Shown: positions 7,993 to 16,195, counted from the first letter of the stretch. The stretch: DNA of 64,000 nucleotides from Flavobacteriaceae bacterium (GCA_021151665.1 JAGKWW010000001.1:62001-126000); one strand, 5' to 3'. Notes: generated by a model from the sequence alone, not told the origin. Translations and numbers: made by a program.

Positions 7993-8394
7993 ATGAGCAC
8001 TTCATCCATCAACGTTCTCGGCTACACAGGCAGCAACAGCAGTTTTGTTGTAAAAACAGTAAGCACCAGCCTGCATATAGCCGACCCGAAAGACAAAACG
8101 GCCAATCCGTTTGAATTCCTGCTCGCAGGTTTTGCAGGATACCTTAACTCCATTGGGCATCTCGCGGCAGCGGCGCAGGGCATCTCGCTTAATTCTTTGC
8201 AGGTAGAGATAAAGGGCAGCCTGTCTACAGCAGGGTTTGAAACCGTAAAGGTGTTGCTGATGCCTGCTTCGGCGGCCCCGCTACCCGCCCTGCAGCGATG
8301 GCTGAAAGAGGTGCAGGAGCAAAGCAGCGTATACAGTTGCCTGGCTTCGTCGCCTATGGATTTTGTGCTTTACAAAGAGTACACCCACAGTTAG
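7993..8394 (+). CDS. OsmC-like family protein
   Basis: A 133-residue cytosolic protein of the OsmC/Ohr fold. The N-terminal half contains the family-typical DPKDKTANPFEFLLAGFAGYLNSIGHLAAAAQGI helix region followed by LNSLQVEIKGSLS. The usual first reactive Cys (in the AxxxC position of the central helix) appears replaced (YLNSIGHLAA), while a C-terminal Cys is present (VYSCLA), so peroxidase activity is doubtful. In flavobacteria OsmC-like genes often sit in methionine biosynthesis clusters; here it is followed by a homoserine-dehydrogenase-like gene and the SAM-I/metH operon. Confidence 0.8.
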   Translation: MSTSSINVLGYTGSNSSFVVKTVSTSLHIADPKDKTANPFEFLLAGFAGYLNSIGHLAAAAQGISLNSLQVEIKGSLSTAGFETVKVLLMPASAAPLPALQRWLKEVQEQSSVYSCLASSPMDFVLYKEYTHS

Positions 8395-8440
8395 ATCATA
8401 GTTTGTTTTATAAGTTGTTTTTGTTTGTTTGTTTTTAGGG

Positions 8441-8470
8441 CTGCCCCTGCGGTCAGCGGGGGCAGTTTCT
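8441..8470 (+). terminator. Hairpin between OsmC-like and dehydrogenase-like genes
   Basis: CTGCCCC (8441-8447) pairs with GGGGCAG (8459-8465), followed by a weak TTTCTATT. It may be a terminator or processing hairpin. Confidence 0.45.
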
Positions 8471-8487
8471 ATTAAATCATTTTTATT

Positions 8488-9012
8488 ATGACCAAAAAGA
8501 TCAATATAGTGCTATTCGGCATCGGGAACGCCGGTAGTGCATTTATCAATAAAATTTCGAAAGAGCGGAAAGCCCTTATCCTTGACAGCAAGCTCGATTT
8601 CCGGTTTCCGGTAATTACCAATTCCACCGTGGCATTCTACGAAAAGGAGGGAGGCACGTTTTCATGGGAGGCTAACTTCATCCAGTTTGGGGTTCCGTTC
8701 CGTATAGAAGATGTTTACGATTATATTTATAAGAACAGCCTTGATAATCTCATCGCTGTAGATGCTACCGGCAGTACCGAACTCGTACGCGAATATGCCG
8801 ACCTTGTGCGCAACGGGTTTCATATTGTTTCGGTAAACAGTACCCTTCAGAAGTTGCACCCGGAGTTCGAAGCACAGGTGAGGCTGCTAAGCAATAAGCA
8901 TGGAGCAGAGTATCGGTTTCCGGAGGTACGCAAAAACACTACAGCCGGAGTGGCTGATGCTTTGTACAATGCCGTACTGGATATAGCAGGCCTGAAAAGC
9001 GAAGCGGCTTAG
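8488..9012 (+). CDS. Homoserine dehydrogenase-like NAD-binding protein, short
   Basis: A 174-residue protein with a Rossmann fold. GIGNAGSAF (residues about 11-19) is the dinucleotide motif, and VDATGSTELVREYADLVRNGFHIVSVNSTLQ aligns with the homoserine dehydrogenase region that normally reads HVVTANK. The catalytic Lys of the ANK motif is not conserved (VNST). The whole C-terminal catalytic and dimerisation region of the enzyme (usually another 200 or more residues) is absent, so it is probably not a functional dehydrogenase by itself. The reading frame is clean, with no sign of a frameshift. Its place between an OsmC-like gene and metH suggests a role in methionine metabolism. Confidence 0.7.
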   Translation: MTKKINIVLFGIGNAGSAFINKISKERKALILDSKLDFRFPVITNSTVAFYEKEGGTFSWEANFIQFGVPFRIEDVYDYIYKNSLDNLIAVDATGSTELVREYADLVRNGFHIVSVNSTLQKLHPEFEAQVRLLSNKHGAEYRFPEVRKNTTAGVADALYNAVLDIAGLKSEAA

Positions 9013-9021
9013 TTAAGGTAG

Positions 9022-9052
9022 TTGCATCGTATCAATTTATGTAGTTACTTTG
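9022..9052 (+). promoter_or_regulatory. Probable promoter of the metH-metF operon
   Basis: TTG at 9022-9024 and TTACTTTG at 9045-9052, 20 bases apart, fit a -33/-7 pair with one mismatch in the -7 box. The transcript would begin shortly before the SAM-I aptamer. Confidence 0.4.
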
Positions 9053-9077
9053 CATTGTTCTTACACACACTGAAAAC

Positions 9078-9176
9078 GTTATCACGAAAGGCGGAGGGAA
9101 TAGACCCGTTGAAGCCTTAGCAACCCTTTACTCTTAAAGAAGGTGCTACTTTCTACCACAATTGTGGATAGATAAC
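9078..9176 (+). promoter_or_regulatory. SAM-I (S-box) riboswitch ahead of metH
   Basis: P1 is formed by GTTATC (9078-9083) and GATAAC (9171-9176). Between them are the conserved S-box blocks: GGCGGAGGGAATAGACCCG, TTGAAGCCTTAGCAACCC and GAAGGTGCTA. The hairpin ACCACAATTGTGG-like segment forms the last helix. Downstream, CAGGC/GCCTG (9184-9199) and a pyrimidine tract ending in T7 (9204-9217) could form the switching terminator. This should lower expression of metH and metF when S-adenosylmethionine is plentiful. Confidence 0.93.
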
Positions 9177-9236
9177 ACACGACCAGGCTTCCCCGCCTGT
9201 TTCCTCCCCTTTTTTTGATGACATATTTTATTAGAT

Positions 9237-10232
9237 ATGTCTATACATGAAATTTTAAAACATCGCATCCTCGTGCTGGATGGCGCAATGGGCACCATGC
9301 TGCAGCGCTATAAGTTTACCGAGGAAGATTTCCGCGGCGAACGCTTCCGTGACTTCCCGCATCCGCTGAAGGGCAACAACGACTTGTTGTCAATAACCCA
9401 GCCGCAGGCTATTGCCGAGGTGCATCGCCAGTATTTTAAAGCCGGCGCCGATATTGCTGAAACCAATACATTCAGCAGCACCACTATTGGTATGGCCGAT
9501 TACCACATGGAACATTTGGTATACGAGCTCAACTACGAGTCGGCGCGCATTGCGAAAAAAGTGGCGGATGAATTTACCGCAAAAGATTCCTCAAAGCCAC
9601 GGGTTGTTGCAGGGTCGATTGGCCCCACCAACCGTACCGCCAGCATGAGCCCCGATGTAAACAGCCCGGGGTTTCGGTCCATTACTTTCGACGAGTTAAG
9701 AGTGGCTTATAAACAACAGGTAAACGCATTGCTGGATGGCGGCGTTGACATTCTGCTGGTAGAAACCATTTTCGATACGCTGAACGCGAAAGCAGCGCTT
9801 TTCGCCATAGAAGAGGTAAAGGAAGAGCGGGGCGTTGACATTCCCATCATGGTAAGCGGAACCATTACCGATGCGTCTGGGCGGACACTTTCCGGGCAAA
9901 CCGTCGAAGCCTTCCTGATCTCAATTTCGCATATACCGTTGCTCAGTATTGGTTTTAATTGTGCATTGGGTGCCGAGCAGCTTCGCCCTTACCTGAAACG
10001 GCTGGCACAGAATACTACACTCAATATCTCGGCACATCCAAACGCAGGGCTTCCCAATGCCTTTGGCGAGTATGACCAGACGCCAGAACAGATGCAGGTG
10101 CTTATCAGGGAGTACCTCGACGAGAACCTTGTGAACATCATTGGAGGCTGCTGCGGCACTACGCCGGAACACATCAGGCTTATCGCCGATATCGCCAAGG
10201 AATATCAACCGCAAATATCCCCGGAAAGATGA
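9237..10232 (+). CDS. metH: Methionine synthase, homocysteine-binding module
   Basis: A 331-residue protein equal to the N-terminal homocysteine S-methyltransferase domain of cobalamin-dependent methionine synthase. It opens with ILVLDGAMGTMLQRYKF. The three zinc-binding cysteines are present: one in GFNCALG and two in GGCCGTTP (Cys305, Cys306). The remaining domains are encoded by the next gene, whose ATG overlaps this stop codon (ATGA at 10229-10232), giving translational coupling. A two-gene metH is normal for many Bacteroidota, so this is not a frameshift. The gene is controlled by the SAM-I riboswitch upstream. Confidence 0.93.
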   Translation: MSIHEILKHRILVLDGAMGTMLQRYKFTEEDFRGERFRDFPHPLKGNNDLLSITQPQAIAEVHRQYFKAGADIAETNTFSSTTIGMADYHMEHLVYELNYESARIAKKVADEFTAKDSSKPRVVAGSIGPTNRTASMSPDVNSPGFRSITFDELRVAYKQQVNALLDGGVDILLVETIFDTLNAKAALFAIEEVKEERGVDIPIMVSGTITDASGRTLSGQTVEAFLISISHIPLLSIGFNCALGAEQLRPYLKRLAQNTTLNISAHPNAGLPNAFGEYDQTPEQMQVLIREYLDENLVNIIGGCCGTTPEHIRLIADIAKEYQPQISPER

Positions 10233-13200
10233 AAGAGCGTTATTTAAGACTTTCGGGGCTGGAGCCATTGATCATTACGCCCGAAAGTAATTTTATCAAC
10301 ATCGGCGAACGTACCAACGTTACGGGTTCGCGTAAATTTCTTAGGCTGATAAAAGAAGGCAATTACGAAGAAGCGCTCGAAGTAGCACGTGCACAGGTGG
10401 AAGGTGGCGCGCAGATCATCGATGTCAATATGGATGAAGGTTTGCTTGATGGGGTAGAGGCAATGACCACCTTCCTGAACCTTATTGCCGCCGAACCCGA
10501 TATTGCACGCGTGCCGGTTATGATAGACAGTTCTAAATGGGAAATTATCGAAGCCGGGCTCAAAGTTACTCAGGGGAAAAGCGTCGTGAATTCCATCAGC
10601 CTTAAGGAAGGCGAGGCGGCCTTTATTGACCATGCAAAGAAGATAAGACGTTATGGAGCAGCCGTTATTGTCATGGCTTTTGATGAAGATGGCCAGGCGG
10701 ACACTTATCAGCGGCGTATCGACATTTGCAAACGAAGCTACGATATCCTGGTAAACGAGGTTGGCTTCCCGCCCGAGGATATCATTTTCGACCCCAATAT
10801 TTTTCCTGTGGCAACAGGTATGGAAGAGCACCGGCGCAACGCCCTCGACTTTTTTCTTGCCGCTAGGTGGATTCGCGAAAACCTGCCGCACGCGCACGTA
10901 AGCGGCGGGGTAAGCAATGTGTCGTTCTCATTCCGTGGCAATGACAGGGTTCGCGAGGCCATGCACTCCGCATTCCTTTACCATGCCATACAGCATGGTA
11001 TGGATATGGGTATCGTAAACCCGGAAATGCTGGAAGTGTATGATGAGATCGATAAAGAGCTGTTGGTATATGTTGAGGATGTGTTGCTCGACAGGCGTGA
11101 CGATGCTACGGAAAGGCTTTTGGCATATGCCGAAACTATTAAAGGCGCAGGAGCATCTGCCGGAAAAGAAACAGGTATCGCAGAATGGAGGACATTGCCG
11201 GTACAGGAGCGGCTTACCCATGCGCTGGTAAAGGGAATCGATGAATTTATAGAGCAGGATGTAGAAGAAGCAAGGCAACAGGCCGCGCGCCCTATTGAGG
11301 TTATAGAAGTACACCTGATGAATGGCATGAACGTGGTGGGCGACCTCTTCGGTTCCGGTAAGATGTTCCTTCCTCAGGTGGTGAAGTCGGCCCGGGTGAT
11401 GAAAAAGGCGGTAGCGTATCTGTTACCTTTTATCAGCCCCCCAGCCCCCAAAGGGGGAGTTACCAATGACAGCGCTAAGAAAACCCTCCATTGGCAAACG
11501 GCTGATCTAAGTTTATACGGAGTATTAAAGGACTATTGTAAAAGAATGCGAAATCAGCCGACTGACGCCGAAGGACACTTATGGAGGGCCCTCAATGACA
11601 AGCGGTTTGAAGGCTATAAGTTTAAGAGGCAACATATCATCGGTTCTTTTATAGCAGATTTTATTTGTCTTAAACAAAAACTTATAGTTGAGGTAGATGG
11701 CCTCATACATCAGTTACCTGAAAATAAAGCCAGCGATGCGCAGCGTACAAATTGGCTCGAAGGAGAAGGATATACAGTAATAAGATTTACAAACGACGAA
11801 GTTTTGTTTAGAACCGAAATTGTACTTGATAGAATAAAAGAAAGTTTGACGGTCGCCAAAACACCTGAGTCGGTAGCTCCCCCTTTGGGGGCGGGGGGGG
11901 CTAAGGCTGGCAGGATTATAATGGCTACCGTAAAAGGAGATGTACACGATATAGGGAAGAACATCGTATCGGTCGTGTTGGCATGTAATAATTTCGAGAT
12001 CATTGATTTGGGTGTGATGGTTCCGCCCGAAAAGATCATAGAGGCAGCTGTAAAAGAAAAAGCGGATATTATCGGGCTTAGCGGACTGATAACGCCTTCG
12101 CTCGATGAAATGGTTTACCTGGCGCGCGAAATGGAACGGCTGAACATTTCGCTTCCGTTGCTTATTGGTGGCGCTACGACCTCAAGAGCGCACACCGCAG
12201 TAAAAATTGCCCCCGAGTACAGTGGTCCTGTTGTGCATGTAAACGATGCATCGCGGGCAGTAGGAGTAGCAGGAAATTTACTGAATGACTCTTTAAAAAA
12301 AGATTTTGCCCTGAAACTAAAAGAGGAATATGATGAATTGCGCGAAGGCTATCTTGGCCGCGCGCGTGAAAAAGACTTTCTTTCGCTGGCAGAAGCGCGC
12401 GCCAATAAACTGAAACTGGACTTTAATCCTGTAAAACCTGCTTTTATTGGCGTGCGTAATGTTGCGCCGGGACTGGAGGAGCTTGTGCCGTTTATTGACT
12501 GGACTCCGTTTTTTAGGACATGGGACCTTCATGGAAAGTATCCTGATATTTTGACCGATGAGGTAGTGGGCGAACAGGCTACGGTACTATTTGCCGACGC
12601 GCAGCAAATGCTTGCGCAAATCGTGGCAGAAAAGTGGCTGGAAGCTAAAGGGGTGTTTGGAATCTTCCCGGCGGTTCAGGTTGATGACGATGATATCGAG
12701 GTAAGCCTTCCGGACGCCGGCACAGAGCTCAGGCTGCTAACACTTCGGCAACAATCTAAGAAATCCGGTTCTACACCGAATTTGGCACTAGCTGATTTCA
12801 TTGCTCCTGCAGATTCCGGCATACAGGATTATATAGGTGCGTTTTGCGTCACTACCGGTTTTGGCGCCGATGAAAAAGCTTTGGAGTTTGAAACGCAGCA
12901 TGATGATTATAATGCTATTATGTTGAAAGCATTAGCCGACAGGCTGGCTGAAGCTTTTGCCGAATACCTGCACCAACGGGTGCGAAAAGAATTCTGGGGT
13001 TACGCCTCCGAAGAGAAACTGGATAACGAATCGCTGATTAAAGAAGAATATAAAGGTATACGCCCGGCTCCCGGCTACCCCGCCTGCCCGGACCATCTTG
13101 AAAAAAGAACCCTCTGGCAGTTGCTGGATGCAGAGAAAAATACCGGAGTAAAACTGACTGAGAGCTTTGCCATGTGGCCGGCTGCATCGGTGTCGGGTTA

Positions 13201-13336
13201 TTATTTTGCCCATCCGCAAAGCAAATATTTTGGCTTGGGAAAAGTAAAGAAAGACCAGGTAGAAGATTACGCACGGCGCCGTGGCATTTCTGTGGAAGAA
13301 GCTTTCCGCTGGCTGGGGCCAAACATTTCTGAATAA
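10229..13336 (+). CDS. metH: Methionine synthase, folate/cobalamin/reactivation module with in-frame DUF559 insertion
   Basis: A 1035-residue protein completing methionine synthase. In order: methyltetrahydrofolate-binding domain (residues 1 to about 290, NIGERTNVTGSRKF), helical cap (about 300-402), a foreign segment (403-557), cobalamin-binding domain (from 558, with GDVHDIGKN, cobalt-ligand His573), and the AdoMet reactivation domain with RPAPGYPACPDH. Without the insertion it would be about 880 residues, as expected. The insertion falls in the cap-to-B12 linker, so flanking domains are undamaged. The frame is open throughout, so a larger but probably working enzyme is predicted. It is in an operon with metH-N and metF. 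Confidence 0.93.
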   Translation: MKERYLRLSGLEPLIITPESNFINIGERTNVTGSRKFLRLIKEGNYEEALEVARAQVEGGAQIIDVNMDEGLLDGVEAMTTFLNLIAAEPDIARVPVMIDSSKWEIIEAGLKVTQGKSVVNSISLKEGEAAFIDHAKKIRRYGAAVIVMAFDEDGQADTYQRRIDICKRSYDILVNEVGFPPEDIIFDPNIFPVATGMEEHRRNALDFFLAARWIRENLPHAHVSGGVSNVSFSFRGNDRVREAMHSAFLYHAIQHGMDMGIVNPEMLEVYDEIDKELLVYVEDVLLDRRDDATERLLAYAETIKGAGASAGKETGIAEWRTLPVQERLTHALVKGIDEFIEQDVEEARQQAARPIEVIEVHLMNGMNVVGDLFGSGKMFLPQVVKSARVMKKAVAYLLPFISPPAPKGGVTNDSAKKTLHWQTADLSLYGVLKDYCKRMRNQPTDAEGHLWRALNDKRFEGYKFKRQHIIGSFIADFICLKQKLIVEVDGLIHQLPENKASDAQRTNWLEGEGYTVIRFTNDEVLFRTEIVLDRIKESLTVAKTPESVAPPLGAGGAKAGRIIMATVKGDVHDIGKNIVSVVLACNNFEIIDLGVMVPPEKIIEAAVKEKADIIGLSGLITPSLDEMVYLAREMERLNISLPLLIGGATTSRAHTAVKIAPEYSGPVVHVNDASRAVGVAGNLLNDSLKKDFALKLKEEYDELREGYLGRAREKDFLSLAEARANKLKLDFNPVKPAFIGVRNVAPGLEELVPFIDWTPFFRTWDLHGKYPDILTDEVVGEQATVLFADAQQMLAQIVAEKWLEAKGVFGIFPAVQVDDDDIEVSLPDAGTELRLLTLRQQSKKSGSTPNLALADFIAPADSGIQDYIGAFCVTTGFGADEKALEFETQHDDYNAIMLKALADRLAEAFAEYLHQRVRKEFWGYASEEKLDNESLIKEEYKGIRPAPGYPACPDHLEKRTLWQLLDAEKNTGVKLTESFAMWPAASVSGYYFAHPQSKYFGLGKVKKDQVEDYARRRGISVEEAFRWLGPNISE
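11437..11459. repeat. Left terminal inverted repeat of the DUF559 element
   Basis: C6, AG, then C5-AAA-G5-AG. It matches the reverse complement of the repeat at 11877-11899 with about one mismatch. The C5-AAA-G5 core can fold as a hairpin on its own. Confidence 0.85.
11877..11899. repeat. Right terminal inverted repeat of the DUF559 element
   Basis: CTCCCCCTTTGGGGG followed by a G-rich run that ends at about 11900. It is the inverted copy of the left repeat. The native metH sequence resumes with codons AKAGR. Confidence 0.85.
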
Positions 13337-13373
13337 CACGAAACCCAAAACTTGAAACCCGAAATTAAAACCC

Positions 13374-14330
13374 ATGAAGGTTACCGAACATATAGAAAAA
13401 GCCAACGGAAGGACATTGTTTTCCTTCGAAATACTTCCGCCACTGAAGGGACAGAACATCCAGTCGATATTCGATAGTATTGATCCGCTGATGGAGTTTA
13501 ACCCGCCTTTTATCGATGTCACGTATCATCGCGAAGAATACGAATACCGTGAATTGCCCAGCGGGCTGCTGGAGAAGCGAATCGTGAAAAAGCGTCCGGG
13601 AACCGTGGGCATTTGCGCGGCCATTCAAAACAAATATCAGGTAGATGCTATCCCGCACATCCTTTGTGGCGGCTTTACCAGGGAAGATACAGAGAACTTC
13701 CTCATAGACCTGGACTTTCTGGGAATCGAAAATGTGCTGGCGTTGCGCGGGGATGCGGTGAAAAGCGAGATATATTTCCGCCCCGAAAAGGAAGGCAACC
13801 AGTTTGCTTCGGAACTGGTAACACAAATTGCAAGCCTTAATAACGGTATCTATCTTGATGACCATCTGCAAAATACTTCTGCAACCCATTTTTGCATCGG
13901 GGTCGCCGGTTATCCGGAAAAGCACATGGAAGCGCCAAGCCTGGACAGCGACATTTACTTCCTGAAGCAGAAAATAAAAAACGGAGCATCTTACATTGTC
14001 ACACAAATGTTCTTTGACAATAAGAAATATTTTGATTTCGTAGCCAAATGCCGCAAAGAGGGAATAACCGTGCCCATTATTCCCGGCCTGAAGCCGATAT
14101 CAACTAAGAAGCAACTCAACCAGATTCCGCATCGTTTTAAGGTAGACCTGCCGGATGAGCTCATTATGGAAATAGTGCGCGCTAAAGATAATGATGCCGT
14201 GCGCCAGGTGGGCATTGAGTGGTGCATTGCGCAGAGCAGGGAACTTATCGCCGCAGGAATTCCCGTGCTCCACTACTATTCTATGGGTAAAAGCGAAAAC
14301 ATCAGGGCGATAGCCGCAGAAGTTTTTTAA
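13374..14330 (+). CDS. metF: Methylenetetrahydrofolate reductase
   Basis: A 318-residue cytosolic flavoprotein that reduces 5,10-methylene- to 5-methyltetrahydrofolate, the methyl donor used by MetH. The N-terminus has FSFEILPPLKGQ, with the catalytic Glu of the family (SFEFFPP-like), followed by FIDVTYH and LCGGFTREDTENFLIDLDFLGIENVLALRGD. Later come YIVTQMFFDN and IPIIPGLKPI, all characteristic. Length matches the bacterial family (about 290-320). It is the third gene of the SAM-I riboswitch operon, 37 bases after metH, so methyl-group production and use are regulated together. Confidence 0.96.
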   Translation: MKVTEHIEKANGRTLFSFEILPPLKGQNIQSIFDSIDPLMEFNPPFIDVTYHREEYEYRELPSGLLEKRIVKKRPGTVGICAAIQNKYQVDAIPHILCGGFTREDTENFLIDLDFLGIENVLALRGDAVKSEIYFRPEKEGNQFASELVTQIASLNNGIYLDDHLQNTSATHFCIGVAGYPEKHMEAPSLDSDIYFLKQKIKNGASYIVTQMFFDNKKYFDFVAKCRKEGITVPIIPGLKPISTKKQLNQIPHRFKVDLPDELIMEIVRAKDNDAVRQVGIEWCIAQSRELIAAGIPVLHYYSMGKSENIRAIAAEVF

Positions 14331-14373
14331 AACTAAAAAATAACGTCATATTTGCAAATGTTAAAATTATGAT

Positions 14374-15459
14374 GTGAAACGCCTTAGCCTTTTGTTACTA
14401 TTAATATCCCTGTGCAGCTATGCGCAGGAAGGCGGTTTTGCAATAGATGCCAATTACTTTTATGGCAACATTATCCCCCATAATAAGACCATCAAGCACC
14501 TTATAACAGGTCATCCGGATGGCGTGCTGCTGAGTTTTAATAGCAGGACGTTTGGGCAAAAAGAATGGCATCAGGCTTATAATTTTCCAGATGTGGGCTT
14601 TTCACTGCACTATGAAGACCTTAAAAACTCATCGCTTGGCGAGATGTATGGGCTTTATGGGCACTATAATTTTTATTTCCTCAACAGAACGCTGCAGTTG
14701 CGTATCGCGCAGGGCCTGGCCTACAATACCAATCCATACGACCGGGAAACCAATTTTCGTAATTACGCCTACGGGATGCACCTGATGCCGTCGACGTATT
14801 TCCTGTTGAATTACGATAAGCTTGCTATCTGGAATGGCCTGGGTGTGAAAGCGGGCCTTTTGTTTGTGCACCACAGCAACGCCAATATTAAAGCGCCCAA
14901 TACAAGCACTAATACATTCGCGATAAATGCCGGGGTAAGTTATTCCTTTGGAGAAAAGCAGGAACGCATTACAACGATTAAGGATTCGGTCTTCAATTAT
15001 AGCGAAAGGATAAAATATAATATTGTCTTCCGCGGCGGGGTAAATGAAAGTGATGTAATTGGCAGCAGGCAGTACGGCTACTATGCGGTTTCGGCGTATG
15101 CCGATAAAAGGATCGGGAGATACAGCGCCTTTCAGTTAGGTGGCGACTTCTTTTGGCCGAAATACCTGAAGGAATACATCGCCTATAAATCGGTATCCTA
15201 TCCTGAAGAGAATATAAAGGCAGGTACTGATTACAGAAAGGCCGGGGTTTTTGCCGGGTATGAGCTTTTCATCAACAGGTTTTCTGCCGAGGCTCAGGCC
15301 GGGGCTTATGTTTATGCGCCGTTTAAAGAGCCGGGAACATTATACCAGCGGGTTGGGTTGAAATACTATGCGTATAAAAATATCTTCGCTGCTATGACCT
15401 TAAAAACCCATGGCGCCAAAGCCGAGGTGTTAGAATTTGGCGTGGGTATAAGATTGTAA
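14374..15459 (+). CDS. Acyloxyacyl hydrolase (PagL-like lipid A deacylase)
   Basis: A 361-residue predicted outer membrane protein. The signal peptide is KRLSLLLLLISLCSYAQ, so the start is GTG at 14374; the overlapping ATG at 14372 runs straight into TGA. The middle contains LLFVHHSNANIKAPNTSTN, which matches the HxSN catalytic region of PagL-type lipid A 3-O-deacylases, and alternating hydrophobic strands fit a beta-barrel. It is longer than PagL itself (about 180 residues), as in the Bacteroidota relatives. The role would be to remove an acyl chain from lipid A. The next gene begins 2 bases after its stop, indicating cotranscription. Confidence 0.75.
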   Translation: MKRLSLLLLLISLCSYAQEGGFAIDANYFYGNIIPHNKTIKHLITGHPDGVLLSFNSRTFGQKEWHQAYNFPDVGFSLHYEDLKNSSLGEMYGLYGHYNFYFLNRTLQLRIAQGLAYNTNPYDRETNFRNYAYGMHLMPSTYFLLNYDKLAIWNGLGVKAGLLFVHHSNANIKAPNTSTNTFAINAGVSYSFGEKQERITTIKDSVFNYSERIKYNIVFRGGVNESDVIGSRQYGYYAVSAYADKRIGRYSAFQLGGDFFWPKYLKEYIAYKSVSYPEENIKAGTDYRKAGVFAGYELFINRFSAEAQAGAYVYAPFKEPGTLYQRVGLKYYAYKNIFAAMTLKTHGAKAEVLEFGVGIRL

Positions 15460-15460
15460 T

Positions 15461-16195
15461 ATGAAAAAAATATTCTTCCTATCACTACTGTTTGCGGTTT
15501 TGGGCTGTGCCGCCGAAATGCCGGAGTGTTTCCGTAATGCCGGCGCGGCAACCCGTTACCAAGTGGATGTAGAAGTATTTACGCAAATTGAAGTATCCGA
15601 AGGTATTGAAGTAGTTTTAAGCCAGGGGGCATCATGCAAAGTAGAAATTGCAACCCGCGAAAATCTTCGCAGCGAAATCTCGGCTGCTGTGGCGGATGGG
15701 AAGCTCGTTTTGCGCAACAGCTCGTCGTGCAACTGGGTGCGTGACTACAATACTACAACTGTATATATAACTGCGCCAAATGTAACAAGTATCTATTCTG
15801 CCTCGCAATTTGCAGTGCGTTCATGGGGAGTGCTTTCCTATCCGGCTCTTACATTACAGTCAGGCCTTTATAATGATACGGCAGCTGCAACCTTTGATCT
15901 CGAATTGGACACAGATTCGCTGACTGTAGAAGATAACGGATCGTCTTACTTTAAGATATCGGGCCGTGCCGATAACCTAACAGTTCACTTTTATTCCGGC
16001 GATGCACGGTTTGACGGGAGCAGCCTTTTAACGCAGGATTTGCAGGTGTTTCACCGCAGCTCAAATGACATCATTGCGGCGCCATCGCAAACGGTTAGTG
16101 GCACATTATACTCTACAGGAAACCTGGTGCTGAAAAGCCACCCTGCTTCTGTACAGGTGCAACGGCTCTATCACGGCGATGTGATTTACGAGTAG
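15461..16195 (+). CDS. GIN-domain (DUF2807) lipoprotein
   Basis: A 244-residue envelope protein. The N-terminus MKKIFFLSLLFAVLGCAAEMP includes a lipobox-like LGC, so it is probably a lipoprotein. The body begins with the family-typical VFTQIEVSEGIEVVLSQG and contains repeated parallel-beta segments (VTSIYSASQF, LTVEDNGSSYFKISGRADNLTVHFYSGDARFDGSSL), which fit the beta-helix of DUF2807 'head GIN' proteins. Function is unknown for the family. It follows the lipid A deacylase-like gene almost without a gap and converges on gldA, whose stop codon abuts it. Confidence 0.85.
   Translation: MKKIFFLSLLFAVLGCAAEMPECFRNAGAATRYQVDVEVFTQIEVSEGIEVVLSQGASCKVEIATRENLRSEISAAVADGKLVLRNSSSCNWVRDYNTTTVYITAPNVTSIYSASQFAVRSWGVLSYPALTLQSGLYNDTAAATFDLELDTDSLTVEDNGSSYFKISGRADNLTVHFYSGDARFDGSSLLTQDLQVFHRSSNDIIAAPSQTVSGTLYSTGNLVLKSHPASVQVQRLYHGDVIYE

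Larger units (their letters stand above)
11435..11900 (+). mobile_element. In-frame inserted element encoding a DUF559 endonuclease domain
   Basis: This 466-base segment interrupts metH at codon 403. Its ends are near-perfect inverted repeats: 11437-11459 against 11877-11899, about one mismatch in 23, each with an internal C5-AAA-G5 dyad. Both repeats are translated (SPPAPKGG at one end, APPLGAGG at the other). The interior encodes a DUF559/PD-(D/E)XK domain with intact putative active site: TDAE (Glu448), IADF (Asp477) and IVEVDG (Glu488, Asp490), followed by IHQLPENK and YTVIRFTNDEV. The interior is visibly more AT-rich than metH. No in-frame ATG occurs before codon 440, so the full domain is translated only as part of MetH. 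No intein splice motifs are seen. Confidence 0.88.

Noticed and set aside
11435..11900. Intein in MetH
   Set aside because: The insert starts with Ser but lacks the C-terminal His-Asn and following Cys/Ser/Thr, and has no Hint-domain blocks. The nuclease is DUF559, not LAGLIDADG or a typical intein homing domain.
9237..13336. metH broken by a frameshift
   Set aside because: The two genes meet in a clean ATGA overlap at the boundary between homocysteine and folate modules, the known two-gene arrangement in Bacteroidota.
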